Assembly (NCBI GenBank): GCA_000149225.2
Contig: CM000691.1
Span: 496,001-560,000, forward strand
DNA length: 64,000 nucleotides
Direction of reading: 5' to 3'
Source of the DNA: Lachancea kluyveri NRRL Y-12651
Taxonomy: Eukaryota; Ascomycota; Saccharomycetes; Saccharomycetales; Saccharomycetaceae
Numbering within the stretch: the stretch's first letter is position 1; each line of letters starts with the position of its first letter. Below, one piece after another: positions 45,327 through 55,955 of the stretch. Made by a program: the position numbers and the translations under genes. The notes under the pieces are model-generated. The model did no database searches. It was not told the origin of the DNA and worked only from the letters and a program-made list of their open reading frames with translations.

Positions 45327-46082
45327 ATGGTGCTTTGTTGGATAATTCTTATATCGTTAATACAATCGTGCTTCGGTGAGATAATTAGTTTCCCCAGCAA
45401 CGGTCAGAAGTTGTCTTTGAAAGTGCCACCAGTAAAAGACTCTCGGGTGCGTGAAGGTGATTACGGTAAATACACGCAGTGCATCACATTCGATTCTTCG
45501 ACCGAAACGGAAGATGTGACCTTTGTGATCAGCGTACAGGAGTCTTTGCCGTACGAAACGGATATCGATAGGTTTGGTCCAATCAGCAGTGCGCGGGGCA
45601 AACAGTTCTTGCAGTTGGAGATTTTCGACGAATACGACAACTTGCTTCGTGGGACACGCCATCTACCGAACGGAGACAACGTTCTCCAAGTCAATACTCA
45701 TGGCTCTTCACAGTTCAGAATTTGTCTTATCAATTTGGTTTACGATGGCTCTTGGAAATCCATCGATGTCGAAAAAGACGTCACGATTACTGTAACGAGG
45801 AGGGATAAACTGTTGAATCCATCGTTGAAGATCATCACCGAAGAAGACTGCGACCTGTTGAATGAGGTGAAAGAGGATCTGTTCCACATGGTTAACGTCA
45901 AGACGACTCAGACGTTGACCGATATAGAAAGGGAGCACAGGGATTTGAATGAAAGCAGTTTTGAACTACTCATGTATCAGCTCATAATGGTTGGGGTACT
46001 ATCGTTTCTTGGCAATTGCGTAATGGTCCCATACGTGGTATGGAAATCAAAAAAACCAAAACAAGCAAAGAAGGCTACATGA
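45327..46082 (+). CDS. RRT6: p24-like GOLD-domain membrane protein, RRT6 orthologue by position
   Basis: A 251-residue type I membrane protein. A signal peptide (VLCWIILISLIQSCFG) is followed by a lumenal beta-rich domain of GOLD/p24 type, a coiled stretch (TQTLTDIEREHRDLNESSF) and one transmembrane helix (LLMYQLIMVGVLSFLGNCVMV). A short cytosolic tail ends KKAT, a good KKXX signal for COPI retrieval. This layout is that of p24 cargo receptors cycling between ER and Golgi. Position between TIP20 and RPL9 genes equals YGL146C (RRT6), whose function is poorly known. I infer orthology mainly from position. Confidence 0.82.
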   Translation: MVLCWIILISLIQSCFGEIISFPSNGQKLSLKVPPVKDSRVREGDYGKYTQCITFDSSTETEDVTFVISVQESLPYETDIDRFGPISSARGKQFLQLEIFDEYDNLLRGTRHLPNGDNVLQVNTHGSSQFRICLINLVYDGSWKSIDVEKDVTITVTRRDKLLNPSLKIITEEDCDLLNEVKEDLFHMVNVKTTQTLTDIEREHRDLNESSFELLMYQLIMVGVLSFLGNCVMVPYVVWKSKKPKQAKKAT

Positions 46083-46729
46083 ATCCCGTTGACAGAAAAA
46101 AATGCAAGCTTCAAAAATCTGGAAACTTGAAGTGTGTTTTCCTTTTTTATTTCTCATGTCTCCACACCATCGTTCCAACCTCACAATCCAGTTTAAAAAT
46201 CTACGAACTGAGGAAGCCATTCGAAACTGTAGCGCTACTAGGTTGAAACGGATGAGCTCGATGCACCCACGTATCCATAAGAATAGCTTTGAGTCAGGCT
46301 TTTTTCCTGTTTCTCATTCACAATCAACAACAAACTTTACGAGAGCTCTCGTAAAGTTTGTTGTTGATATACATGTAACATTTATTTCTCTCTCTCTTTC
46401 CCTCTCCTTCTTTCTTCTTTTCTGCAAACTTTCAGATCGAAACGATGAACCTTTGCATGCCCTGTTATATATGTTTTAGTTATTACTGGTTTTTCCACAA
46501 ATCTTCATTGCTCCCAAACTTCCAAGGATAAGCCGAAATCTTTAGATCTCTTCAAAACATTCTGATAGAAGCAAAGATCTAGAAAAAAAAAAGGAAGCCC
46601 GAAAGATTTGATCACGAGATCGATCATTATCAACGGGTGATGAGTTGAAAATTTTCCTTATAGAGAAACCCTCGAATAATTTCATCCAAGATGAGCTATC
46701 TTCAAAGTTCAATCTCTTAGCACGCATTC
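46083..46729. other. Intergenic region with palindrome and CT tract, RRP42 promoter
   Basis: About 650 bases between RRT6 and RRP42. It holds a perfect 46-bp palindrome (46323-46368) and a pyrimidine-rich tract at about 46384-46430. No supported gene. Confidence 0.5.
46323..46368. repeat. Perfect 46-bp palindrome without spacer
   Basis: Each arm is 23 bases. The centre is CGAGAG/CTCTCG, flanked by ACTTTA and TAAAGT and then by AACAACAA-type outer sequence. All 23 base pairs match, and matching stops at 46322/46369. It could form a DNA cruciform or a very stable RNA hairpin. Function unknown; an assembly fold-back is also possible. Confidence 0.95.
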
Positions 46730-47521
46730 ATGGTTCTATCAGTCACTGAAAAATCGTATCTGTACGAGTCCTTATCTTCTCTGCCGCCAATTCGTCCGGA
46801 TGGTAGATTGCCACATCAGTTTAGGCCTATCGAAATCTCGACGGATTTTCTTCCAAGTTCTAATGGGTCCTCTAGGATCATTGCCAGTGACGGCAGTGAA
46901 TGTATAGTGAGCATCAAGAGCAAAGTTGTTGATCACACCGTTCAAGACGAGCTTATCGTTGTGGACGTTGACATTGTCGGCCACAGAGACGACTCATCCT
47001 TTGTTACCAGTATTTCCTCAATGCTGAGCAAAGTTCTAAAGGAGAGGCTGGATTTGGCAGGTTTAAAGTTAACCAAGAAATACAGTTTCAAAATATTCAT
47101 TGACGTTTTGGTTTTGTCGAGTTACTCTTACCCCTTGAGCCTAACCTCGTTTGCGATCTATTCCGCATTGAACTCTACATATCTACCCAAATTGATCTCT
47201 AGCGACGATGATTTGGAGGTAGAAGAATTGCCTACATTCCATGACTACGACTTGGTCAAATTGAATACTGAAGCTCCGCTGCTGTTTACCGTAGCTCTTG
47301 TGGGTGACAACATACTGGTGGATCCTGCTTCCAATGAAAGCGACGTCGCTAACAACGGTCTCGTACTGACTTGGAATAATGGTAAAGTAACATCGCCTAT
47401 TAGAAGCATAAATTTGAATGACGATTATGTCAAGGGCTTTAACACTGACCATCTACAAAAGAGCATCCAGATTATCCAGGAATATGCTCCGAAGGTCGTA
47501 GAGGCCTTAAATAGTATGTAG
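46730..47521 (+). CDS. RRP42: Rrp42, RNase PH-type subunit of the exosome core
   Basis: A 263-residue protein (265 in S. cerevisiae), one of six RNase PH-like subunits of the nine-member exosome ring. It is structural rather than catalytic. Near-identical blocks include SIRPDGR-like PPIRPDGRLPHQFRPIE, FLPSSNGSSRIIASDGSEC, YSALNSTYLPKLIS and EVEELPTFHDYDLVKL. The ATG at 46730 aligns with the family start. It corresponds to YDL111C and converges on TRM3. Confidence 0.96.
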   Translation: MVLSVTEKSYLYESLSSLPPIRPDGRLPHQFRPIEISTDFLPSSNGSSRIIASDGSECIVSIKSKVVDHTVQDELIVVDVDIVGHRDDSSFVTSISSMLSKVLKERLDLAGLKLTKKYSFKIFIDVLVLSSYSYPLSLTSFAIYSALNSTYLPKLISSDDDLEVEELPTFHDYDLVKLNTEAPLLFTVALVGDNILVDPASNESDVANNGLVLTWNNGKVTSPIRSINLNDDYVKGFNTDHLQKSIQIIQEYAPKVVEALNSM

Positions 47522-47876
47522 AGAACATTATATACCGCTTGGAAGAATAGCAAGAAAGAAATGGAAAAGGAAAAAGGTTAGAGACCAAAATATTATGTAG
47601 TACTTGGATACCGTCAATTTGGATGCCATTTTGTTTTTTGTTTTTTCTTTTTATTTTGAAAAGGTAAACTGCTCCCGTATATGGGGTGCTTGAATATGGT
47701 AATGTGCGTTGCAGCAAGTGCAGTCGATATTTTGATACATTTTTAACACGCTGTTGTTCAGCTGACATACGGCATTCTTTGCGCCGAGTATTGAAGGTAA
47801 CTAAAAAAAAAAGGAAGTTCTATACAAGCTTTTGGCCGTTACATAATATTGATATTAGAGTTGCCTGTTTCGGTCC
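47522..47876. other. Convergent gap between RRP42 and TRM3
   Basis: A 355-base gap between two stops. T-rich and A-rich runs near 47632-47660 and 47803-47812 probably serve in 3' end formation. No gene is seen. Confidence 0.45.
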
Positions 47877-50800
47877 TTAAACATTGTGCTGGACTGAATA
47901 AGAATGAACAATGACAGCAGTGGCTGTTTGGATATTCATCGACCTTATAACTCCTGATTGTTTAATCTCCAAGCACAGGTCTAGTTCACTCAATAGATGT
48001 CCAGGGATACCTTCTGCTTCGGTGCCTAACAGTATCAATGATTTGCTTGGAAATTTGTAGCGATTGTCTAGTTGGACTGATTTGTCCGTTTGCTCCAACC
48101 CGATCAGTGTGTAACCTTCCTTTTTCTTTTCTTTCATGAATCCGATAAGGCCATCGATAGTTACTTCTTCTATTGGCATCCAGCGATCGGCAGTTACAGA
48201 TACAGCCTTGAACTGCGAATGATTCTTAACCCTGATGTCATGAACCGTTAGCAAGCCCACACCCAACACATCACACAGTCTACATATACCACCCAAGTTT
48301 GGTGGTTTGTCCACTAGCGATGCTACAACAATCAGTTCTGAACGCTTGATGTTTTCACTTGATTTTTGATTGTCAATATCTATAACATTCTCCCATGCAC
48401 CACTTTTTGTCTGTAAAAACGAATTCTTTTGGCTCGCTGGCAAGGAAGCAGTGGAACCGGTACAGTTCGAGCTTTTAGCTAGCCACATCTTCTTCTCATC
48501 TCTGCCTATCGGAAATAGATTACGCGAAGTCAAAAACTTTTCAAAAATATCTTCACTGACGTATGGAACGTCGTGGCTAGATATTTTCAGTAACACTCCA
48601 CCAAATATGCTTGTCAAATTTAAATCTTTCCGCAAGTCCCAAACGTTGGCATCACCTGCTCTGTACTGACCATGAACTTGGATACTTTGGGCATTTTTGT
48701 ACAAATTTTCTAGTATACCATTCAATGTGGTGTCGTGTACTTTATCTTGAAAGTTTGGCCAAAAAGACAGCATCAACGAGTTTGAAAAATGTCTAATTAA
48801 CGGTTTGTTGGACGTACAATTTGGAAGGAGGTAGGTCAAGAATCTATTCATAAATCTTTTTTCCTGGTTCTTGTCGGACAAAGCCTTTAATGTAATGAAG
48901 CAAATACGCTCTGCACTAACAGCTAAAATAGGCTTACTATTGTCCTGCAGAAAATCAAAGATAGAGTCCTCGTTTTCAGTGGCAGATTCGTTAGTAACTG
49001 TTTGTGCTAAATCATATGCAATAAACCATTCGGAATATACTCGAACTAATGGAGAGCTCTCATCGATAAGACTTGGTATGATATTTTTCTTGACATAGCT
49101 TGATAAAACTCCGGCCTCTAATGTTTTAATAGTGAGTAGCATTAATTGCCACGTTAAAAGTCTTTCAATCTCTTCTGGACCGTCTGCCCTTTTTTGAGCT
49201 TTTAAGACATTGGGGTGATCGATCATTGTGTTCATCATAAATTGACCCCTAAAATTATCGCTAGCATTCAGCATAGTGCTAATGATATTGACCCTCGTAG
49301 AAATCTCCTCGTCGCCATAAACGTGGTGATACAAACCGGTACTAGACCCCAAGTATACCCCCAGCTTCTTGTCAAATAGTTTGCCAATAACGGGCTTCAA
49401 CCTGAAAACGTTGGTATTTGTTTGCGTATGCGTAAATAGTGCAATCATTAATTTTATTAGCCACCAATAATCAACGTCTGGATTTGTCATCTTATCACTA
49501 AAGTTTCTCATAAAAAAATCGAGCTTCTTACTTAAAAGTGGTAAGAAAGTACGCCTTGAATGCGACTTTGATATAATCTGCTCACCGTATTCCCATAGTA
49601 TAGTAGCATGTTCTAATTGTTCACAAAATTCCCCAGTTGCAAAAAATAACATCATTGGATGATACCATGTGTTTATTAGAGCCAAGTGTAACTCTTTTTG
49701 TTTTAGAACTAGTCTTTCACCAGAAATTGAGTCCCAAATAATGGACATCATGTAACTGATTTCAGTAACTACGTCGGTATCATCGTCTTCTTCATCTTCG
49801 AAGCTTTGTAGCTTGGGAACGATGTATGTGTCCAAAATATGTTCACAAACATTAACTATTGCTAGCGAGCCATGATAATTACCATTGTCAGCTGTGATGT
49901 TTTTCTTCATTAAACTCAATAAATCGAATAGTTCATCTCCCTTTTTATAGTCACCTAAACGTACTAACGCATTGGTCTTCAAATAATGAAGGACAAAGAC
50001 AAAAAAGTCGCCATAAATGGCATCTTTATATTTAAAGGATTGCTTCCTGTCTTCTTCGACATGTGTTTTGATAATGTCATAAAAGTCAAGAATTTCTTTA
50101 AAACTCAATGGTAATAGGTCAACGCAGTGCATAACAGTCTTCCCATACACATGCACAAAAAACTTGAACTTTCCCCCGTTAAATTTTTTTCTTAAAGAGT
50201 TGTATAGCGGCTCCAGCTTCACGGAATTCCAGGTTTGTGCATTGAAAATTGGCAATTCAACTATCCTAAAAGTACCGTCGAAATCGGCATCGTCAAAATT
50301 AGAAACCAAATTAGATAGAAGTTCGGTGTAGCTGTTTGTAAACTCAGAAACAGTTTCTCTGGTACCAGTTAATTCCAATAAGAACTCCTGGTCAATTTTG
50401 CTCGGCTGGTGCTCGAATAATAGATACGCCAAAACTTTAAAAACAGAGTCATCGGTATTGAATTGGCAAAGCTCAGTATTAGCAATCTCCTTGCAATAAT
50501 AGGCAATTGCAAAATCTCTAAAATTTTCTAGTAGAGGGCTAAAAAACTTATAGCTGCCCGAGCTGTATTTGATTTGAGTGGCGATAGCCTCGATCCATTC
50601 GAGCACAGGTACATTAGTGTACAGCAACAGTTTTAGATTAATAGTTTGGATCGTGGTGTCGAAGACTTCCTCTTCATTTCTTACCAGAAACAGTCTTGCT
50701 ATCAAAGATAGGTGTGAACTATCTAAAATCCTCAATTTTTTTGCTTTCAATGCATTCAAGATACCCAGTGACACATAAATTCTGGCAGGATCGAACGAGG

Positions 50801-52172
50801 CTTTCTGCTCACAGATTAACTCCAATAATGTTGTGATCATGATTTTAGCTTGCACTAAACCATTTTGAGTTCCACTTATAATACTATTGCTATCGATAAC
50901 CAGTGACTCTACAAAGCATGAAAGCATCTCACCGTAAGGACAACTATTATCAACAACATTGAAGTGTTGGGCTTGCATCGCAAACGGTAAAAAAATTTCC
51001 TTTAGCCCAGAGAGATTATATTGAAACACAGACTTATCCTTGACTTTAAACATTAATTTCAGTGTGAGCTTTCTGACGCTCTCCATGTCGGCTTTCAGAC
51101 CAGTAGACAAGATAATCAAACCCCAACTTGGGTGGATATTTTCATTTTCAAAAAGGTCTAATATATCGCTAGAGGCTGCCTCAACTTGATTTAGTGCAGT
51201 ATCAATACCGACAATCTCATATAGTGTAGTAAATTTCTTCCAGGAAGTAATAGCACTGTTCCACGACTCGGGACTACACACCAAAAACGTCGTGGTAAAG
51301 CTGGAGCTTTTTGGTAAATTTTGGAGAGTCAGCTTTAAAATTGACAAAGAAAATTTCCTGTACTCATGCACATCGTGAGTAAGCCCATACTGCAAGTAGA
51401 TCCAATAATCATCGCTTTGCATAAACTTTAACAAACTCTGGGAAATTTTCTTTGTCATGAGGAATCTCAGTAAGAACAAAAATCCATTCCTAGTTTTCCA
51501 CTGTGTTAAGTTGGGTCTGTAGAGAAATCTTGCGGCATTCCAGATGAGAAAGTCGAAATTTTCATTCACTGAACACTTATCGGCAATCTGGTAAATTTTC
51601 CATCTCATTAATCTAGAGCACGAAGTAGCAATATGTTCTATGTTACAGGCCAATAAAGTGACAAGAATTTTGTCCAAAGATTCGTGTGCTACCTCAGATC
51701 TGTGATTTAAGAGAAATGCAAATTCCAAAAAATCGAACAATACCTCGATATTAAATACTTGTGGTGGGGGCACAATTACTTGGGTATCAAACATCTCACT
51801 AAAAACTTTTTCTAAGTACTCTCTGGGAAACAGTTGTTTGCAGTTGGATGAAGTGTATTTTACCAGCTCATCTGTGGTCCAAATGATTAGCTTGAGCAAA
51901 ACCGCTGGTACCTTGGTAGAAACGTGAACAATGAGTTTCAGTTCTTCCTTGTCATAATCATCTTCATCTGACTGATTGAGCTTGGAGGCAATTATTCCCC
52001 TAGCCTTCTCAAATATTTGGTCAGATACAGAAGCCAACGCTTCATCATCAGCCCTTATAGTGCACAATATATCATATAATTCTTCGAAGCGGTTTTCAAC
52101 CAGCAGGTCAGTCAGAAGCTTACTTTGGTCCTTTATAGGCAAGTATTTAGCAACTAATGATCCGATATCCAT
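47877..52172 (-). CDS. TRM3: Trm3, tRNA 2'-O-ribose methyltransferase for G18
   Basis: A 1431-residue protein (1436 in S. cerevisiae) that methylates the ribose of G18 in the D loop of several tRNAs using S-adenosylmethionine. The long N-terminal part is an alpha-helical repeat scaffold. The last 150 residues are a SPOUT (SpoU-class) domain with motif 1 KPPNLGGICRLCDVLGVG, motif 2 LILLGTEAEGIP and motif 3 SGVIRSMNIQTATAVIVH, which form the trefoil knot. The ATG at 52172 is first in frame. It corresponds to YDL112W and is divergent from ATG20. Confidence 0.96.
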   Translation of the reverse strand: MDIGSLVAKYLPIKDQSKLLTDLLVENRFEELYDILCTIRADDEALASVSDQIFEKARGIIASKLNQSDEDDYDKEELKLIVHVSTKVPAVLLKLIIWTTDELVKYTSSNCKQLFPREYLEKVFSEMFDTQVIVPPPQVFNIEVLFDFLEFAFLLNHRSEVAHESLDKILVTLLACNIEHIATSCSRLMRWKIYQIADKCSVNENFDFLIWNAARFLYRPNLTQWKTRNGFLFLLRFLMTKKISQSLLKFMQSDDYWIYLQYGLTHDVHEYRKFSLSILKLTLQNLPKSSSFTTTFLVCSPESWNSAITSWKKFTTLYEIVGIDTALNQVEAASSDILDLFENENIHPSWGLIILSTGLKADMESVRKLTLKLMFKVKDKSVFQYNLSGLKEIFLPFAMQAQHFNVVDNSCPYGEMLSCFVESLVIDSNSIISGTQNGLVQAKIMITTLLELICEQKASFDPARIYVSLGILNALKAKKLRILDSSHLSLIARLFLVRNEEEVFDTTIQTINLKLLLYTNVPVLEWIEAIATQIKYSSGSYKFFSPLLENFRDFAIAYYCKEIANTELCQFNTDDSVFKVLAYLLFEHQPSKIDQEFLLELTGTRETVSEFTNSYTELLSNLVSNFDDADFDGTFRIVELPIFNAQTWNSVKLEPLYNSLRKKFNGGKFKFFVHVYGKTVMHCVDLLPLSFKEILDFYDIIKTHVEEDRKQSFKYKDAIYGDFFVFVLHYLKTNALVRLGDYKKGDELFDLLSLMKKNITADNGNYHGSLAIVNVCEHILDTYIVPKLQSFEDEEDDDTDVVTEISYMMSIIWDSISGERLVLKQKELHLALINTWYHPMMLFFATGEFCEQLEHATILWEYGEQIISKSHSRRTFLPLLSKKLDFFMRNFSDKMTNPDVDYWWLIKLMIALFTHTQTNTNVFRLKPVIGKLFDKKLGVYLGSSTGLYHHVYGDEEISTRVNIISTMLNASDNFRGQFMMNTMIDHPNVLKAQKRADGPEEIERLLTWQLMLLTIKTLEAGVLSSYVKKNIIPSLIDESSPLVRVYSEWFIAYDLAQTVTNESATENEDSIFDFLQDNSKPILAVSAERICFITLKALSDKNQEKRFMNRFLTYLLPNCTSNKPLIRHFSNSLMLSFWPNFQDKVHDTTLNGILENLYKNAQSIQVHGQYRAGDANVWDLRKDLNLTSIFGGVLLKISSHDVPYVSEDIFEKFLTSRNLFPIGRDEKKMWLAKSSNCTGSTASLPASQKNSFLQTKSGAWENVIDIDNQKSSENIKRSELIVVASLVDKPPNLGGICRLCDVLGVGLLTVHDIRVKNHSQFKAVSVTADRWMPIEEVTIDGLIGFMKEKKKEGYTLIGLEQTDKSVQLDNRYKFPSKSLILLGTEAEGIPGHLLSELDLCLEIKQSGVIRSMNIQTATAVIVHSYSVQHNV

Positions 52173-52442
52173 GATCTACTCAGCTTTGTGGGCCTTTGAA
52201 CGGTAATCAATTATTAAAGTATTAGTTCTATATAAAACGGTATATCATCATTCTAGTCAAAATTTTCATGTGATCCCCTCGGTTTGGGCCATATAGTTAA
52301 ATCGCCTCGGAATTCTTGGGTTTTCGTCTTCAGACCCCTTAAGACCTCGCCGCCTGTTAATCTATCCAATTAGATCGACGTAAAGAGGATCTGCTGTTAG
52401 TTTCACACTATTAGCAACACTAGTAATAATACCATTATAACT

Positions 52443-54347
52443 ATGGAACCAGAAGTTAACCATGGAAGTACATCTGTATCAAAAAATCAGGAGGAACCAG
52501 ATAAGATGACATCGATGATAGAACCTCAAGAATTTGCTCAAGAGAACTACTCTGAGGTAGGGGATGTTGACAGCATTGCTCCTGAAGAGCCAATCGAAGA
52601 GGTTGAAGAAGGCAGTATTGTAGATACAACCATGGTCCATACTGAGTTCACCAAGCAAGATAACCCATTTGTTGAGGATGATAAAAGCGAGAAAGATGAC
52701 AATTCGATTACTAAGAAAAAGGGTTTGGCTAACCCCAACCAACAATACAAGAATCAAGAAGACCAAGAAGATCCAGATGAAGTTGTGGACCTGCCAATGA
52801 ACTCTGAAAATAGTAGTGGTACAACGCGTAGCAGCAGTCGCAATAGCAACCACAGCATGCATACCGACTCCTCACCGCCGTCTCCTCATGCGATGCACCA
52901 AACCTGTAACTCTCATGACAAAGTCCATATTGTTGAAGCAACGAAGGTTTCCGAGGGACAGAGCAGGAACTACATTGCGTACACTATTAAATATGGCGGT
53001 GCGACTGTGAGAAGGAGGTATAGCGAATTTGAAAGCTTAAGAAAGATTCTGGTTAAATTGTTTCCCATGACACTAATTCCGCCAATTCCAGAGAAACAAT
53101 CAATAACAAGTTACGGGAAGTCGATTACTGGATCTAAATCAAATTACTTGCTCCCATCAGAGGGTGCTGGTTCAGTCGATCTGTCTTTATCTGTTATTAA
53201 TGGTTCGGTCAATACAAATGACGAGAAATTGATAAGACATAGGATACGGATGTTGACAAGCTTTTTAAACAGATTACTGAAAAATGAGGAAATTACAAAA
53301 ACTTCTATCATAACTGACTTCTTAAATCCAAATAATACTAATTGGAACGATGTTATTACTAGTTCGGCCACAATATCCTCTTTACCTAAGAGTGTTTTAC
53401 AATGCAACCCCCTAGATCCGACGAACACCACCATGGCACATGCTTTCTTACCAATTCCATCTTCATCTACGCAACTCCTGCTGAATAAAGATTCTATGGG
53501 TAATAATACTTCGATTGCTGAAACCGATGACTGTTTTGCAACGATTGAAAATGAATATAAACATTATGAATTCGTTCTAAGCAACAGATTTTACAAGTAC
53601 AATAGGAGAATTACAAAGAATTTGCACGAAATGAGACAAGATATGAAAGAACTGTGTGAAGCATTTGCTGACTTTTCAAATGACCAAAAGAGAGGAGCTG
53701 AACTAGCAGAGCAATTGTCACATCTAAGTGATGCCTTTGATGAATCTGCTATACATCTGGAAACTATCGTAGGAAAGCTTTATTACAACGTCAATGAACC
53801 GCTAAGTGAAACTGTACATATGGCAGGTGCGGCTAGGGAGTTACTAAGGTATCGCAAGTTGAAAGTATTTCAAAGGGATATACTTGTCAAGACTTTGCTT
53901 TACAAAAGAGGACAATTGAAAAAGTTAGAAGAACAGGAAGACGATGCTAAAAGGATTGATGATATAGTAGAACAAGAAATGTCCAAAAGCGGACACGTCA
54001 ACTTTAAAAACCCTGAAAGGAAAACATATAGTGGAAAGCTTATGAGCAGAATCAACAAGTTAGCAACGATAGTCAAAGAGACTGTTAATTACCAGGATCC
54101 AGACCCAAAAACCACAATAAAGAATTTGGAAAAGGATATTGAGCAACTGAGTGAATCCTTAGACGTCAGTGAGGCAGACTTGAAAGTCATCTCGTCTACT
54201 ATAAAAAATGTTGAACTACCTAAATTTTCGAGGGAAAAGGACAAAGAATTATCGAGTATCTTAAAAACATACTCTAAATATCTCAAAGATTATGCACGGA
54301 AAAATTTGGAAGCATGGCAGGAAGTGAAAAATCGTGAACAAAACTAG
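52443..54347 (+). CDS. ATG20: Atg20/Snx42, PX-BAR sorting nexin
   Basis: A 634-residue sorting nexin (640 in S. cerevisiae) that pairs with Snx4 to recycle cargo from endosomes and to support selective autophagy. After an acidic, disordered N-terminus of about 150 residues comes a PX domain binding PI3P (VHIVEATKVSEGQSR, VRRRYSEFESLRKIL, LIPPIPEKQS). The PX domain carries a long internal insert, as in this subfamily. A helical BAR region follows (FVLSNRFYKYNRRITKNLHE to the end). It corresponds to YDL113C and overlaps nothing. Confidence 0.95.
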   Translation: MEPEVNHGSTSVSKNQEEPDKMTSMIEPQEFAQENYSEVGDVDSIAPEEPIEEVEEGSIVDTTMVHTEFTKQDNPFVEDDKSEKDDNSITKKKGLANPNQQYKNQEDQEDPDEVVDLPMNSENSSGTTRSSSRNSNHSMHTDSSPPSPHAMHQTCNSHDKVHIVEATKVSEGQSRNYIAYTIKYGGATVRRRYSEFESLRKILVKLFPMTLIPPIPEKQSITSYGKSITGSKSNYLLPSEGAGSVDLSLSVINGSVNTNDEKLIRHRIRMLTSFLNRLLKNEEITKTSIITDFLNPNNTNWNDVITSSATISSLPKSVLQCNPLDPTNTTMAHAFLPIPSSSTQLLLNKDSMGNNTSIAETDDCFATIENEYKHYEFVLSNRFYKYNRRITKNLHEMRQDMKELCEAFADFSNDQKRGAELAEQLSHLSDAFDESAIHLETIVGKLYYNVNEPLSETVHMAGAARELLRYRKLKVFQRDILVKTLLYKRGQLKKLEEQEDDAKRIDDIVEQEMSKSGHVNFKNPERKTYSGKLMSRINKLATIVKETVNYQDPDPKTTIKNLEKDIEQLSESLDVSEADLKVISSTIKNVELPKFSREKDKELSSILKTYSKYLKDYARKNLEAWQEVKNREQN

Positions 54348-54448
54348 CGCACAAAAAATATGAAAAGGGTACAAAATCGAGTATAGCAATCTATCTACAA
54401 AGCAAGAGTTTATTAAGTAGGTAAACTAGAGTAGGAAAATCGCACTTC

Positions 54449-55540
54449 TCATTGCCCCTCGTGAAACCTCTCCATGGCACCGTCGATGCCACTCAAATAC
54501 CTAAATAATCTCACGTACGGCCAGCTTAAACCTTTAAAGAGAGTGATAATGTTGACATAGTATGGAAGGCGTAAAATACCAGTTCTATTACACTCTATTG
54601 CTTTTATAATTTCGGAAGCAAGGTACGAGGGATCTAGGTCTGGAGCCATGACACTAGATGGGGTTTGTATGGCTTGAAACAATGGGGTTTTGATTTTTCC
54701 GGGACAAACCAACAAAGCTTTAATAGGAATTTTGCTCCTTGGCGACAGGTTATGCAGAGAATCTTGAGGTCTCGTACGTTTAATCTGGTATAACTCATTC
54801 ACTAGGGCTTCGTGAAGGGATATTAATCCACCCTTTGAGGCCCCATACGCAGTCAACCTAGCTGGTGACATAAATCCCAACACGGAAGCAACGTTCACAA
54901 TGTAACCCCGGCTCATTGAAACCATATCTGGAAGAAACTCTTGGATTGTATAGAATGCGCTCACATAGTTAACTTGGATTGTCTTCTCTATCACTTTATC
55001 GCTGAGTTCTTGTAACCTATAGCCTGAGGTGATCCCTGCATTATTTATTAGTATCGTAACATTGCCATGTTGTAGTTTGATTTTTTTGTGCAGTTCAGCG
55101 ATTTCCTTTGGATTTGATATATCGCAAGGATAATAAAAGACATTGGTGTTAGACTTTATTTCACAATTCCCAAAGACCATCTGTGGAGGCGGTACAATAT
55201 CTAAGATAAAGGTTTTGATATTTAGGAGTTGGAACTGCTGCACAATCTCTAATCCTAGACCTCCAGATCCACCTGTTATAAGAGCCATATCATAGTCACT
55301 GTGTAAAGGCACGCCGGTAATGGAAGCTCCCCACTCAATGAACCTTTCGGCACTGAATGCCCAGCAATTTAGGAAGCTACTTTTCAAATAGTTCACTGGA
55401 TCCCAAGCTTTTGATCTGGAATCATGGGCTGGTTCAATTTTTGTAATATTTGAAGCGATATTTCTTGGACTATACGTTGTTCTAGGTAAGTCTCTTTCAG
55501 TGTCACTTGAAGTTTTCTGGTTCTGTCCTGGTGGAAGCAT
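54449..55540 (-). CDS. Short-chain dehydrogenase/reductase, YDL114W type
   Basis: A 363-residue SDR enzyme. The Rossmann motif TGGSGGLGLEIV is at about residue 88, followed by NNAGIT and the catalytic YGASKGG with the upstream Ser region VNVASVLGFMSP. The C-terminus is hydrophobic (YYVNIITLFKGLSWPYVRLF), suggesting membrane association, as in RDH10/DHRS3-like SDRs. S. cerevisiae YDL114W (308 residues) is an SDR of unknown substrate at the same position between ATG20 and IWR1. The N-terminal extension of about 80 residues may be partly real. Substrate unknown. Confidence 0.9.
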   Translation of the reverse strand: MLPPGQNQKTSSDTERDLPRTTYSPRNIASNITKIEPAHDSRSKAWDPVNYLKSSFLNCWAFSAERFIEWGASITGVPLHSDYDMALITGGSGGLGLEIVQQFQLLNIKTFILDIVPPPQMVFGNCEIKSNTNVFYYPCDISNPKEIAELHKKIKLQHGNVTILINNAGITSGYRLQELSDKVIEKTIQVNYVSAFYTIQEFLPDMVSMSRGYIVNVASVLGFMSPARLTAYGASKGGLISLHEALVNELYQIKRTRPQDSLHNLSPRSKIPIKALLVCPGKIKTPLFQAIQTPSSVMAPDLDPSYLASEIIKAIECNRTGILRLPYYVNIITLFKGLSWPYVRLFRYLSGIDGAMERFHEGQ

Positions 55541-55955
55541 ACCCAGAGTTTTTTACCCTTGAAATGTGCTATGCATTTGGCTATACACTGTCAGTTGGCA
55601 GTTTTTACCCGTGCCATTTTTATTAAACTAAATTATCATGGTTACAGACACAAAACCCTCTTGTCTGTAAAGCGTCAGGAAAGACAAATAAGCACCGTAC
55701 TATATTTCGAGAAACTAACCGAGTTATTTAAAAAAATGCAAACATTGAATAACAACTACATATATTCGCGTGAGAGACTGAAATAAAAGGGTCTAATGCA
55801 CCTTTTGGCATGGTTTAAATGTCGCCAAGTCGTAAACCGGTGAAATCTTCAAAGTTTGTCATGTGGAGAAACGGGGACGAAAAAAATCTAAAGGAATACA
55901 TATATGAAATTAAGACATGATCTATACCTAATCGGTTAAGGGAAAGAAACTTTCA
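55541..55955. other. Divergent promoter, YDL114W-type gene and IWR1
   Basis: A 415-base region between two starts. The frame at 55559-55786 looks like chance. No clear regulatory motif was recognised. Confidence 0.4.
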
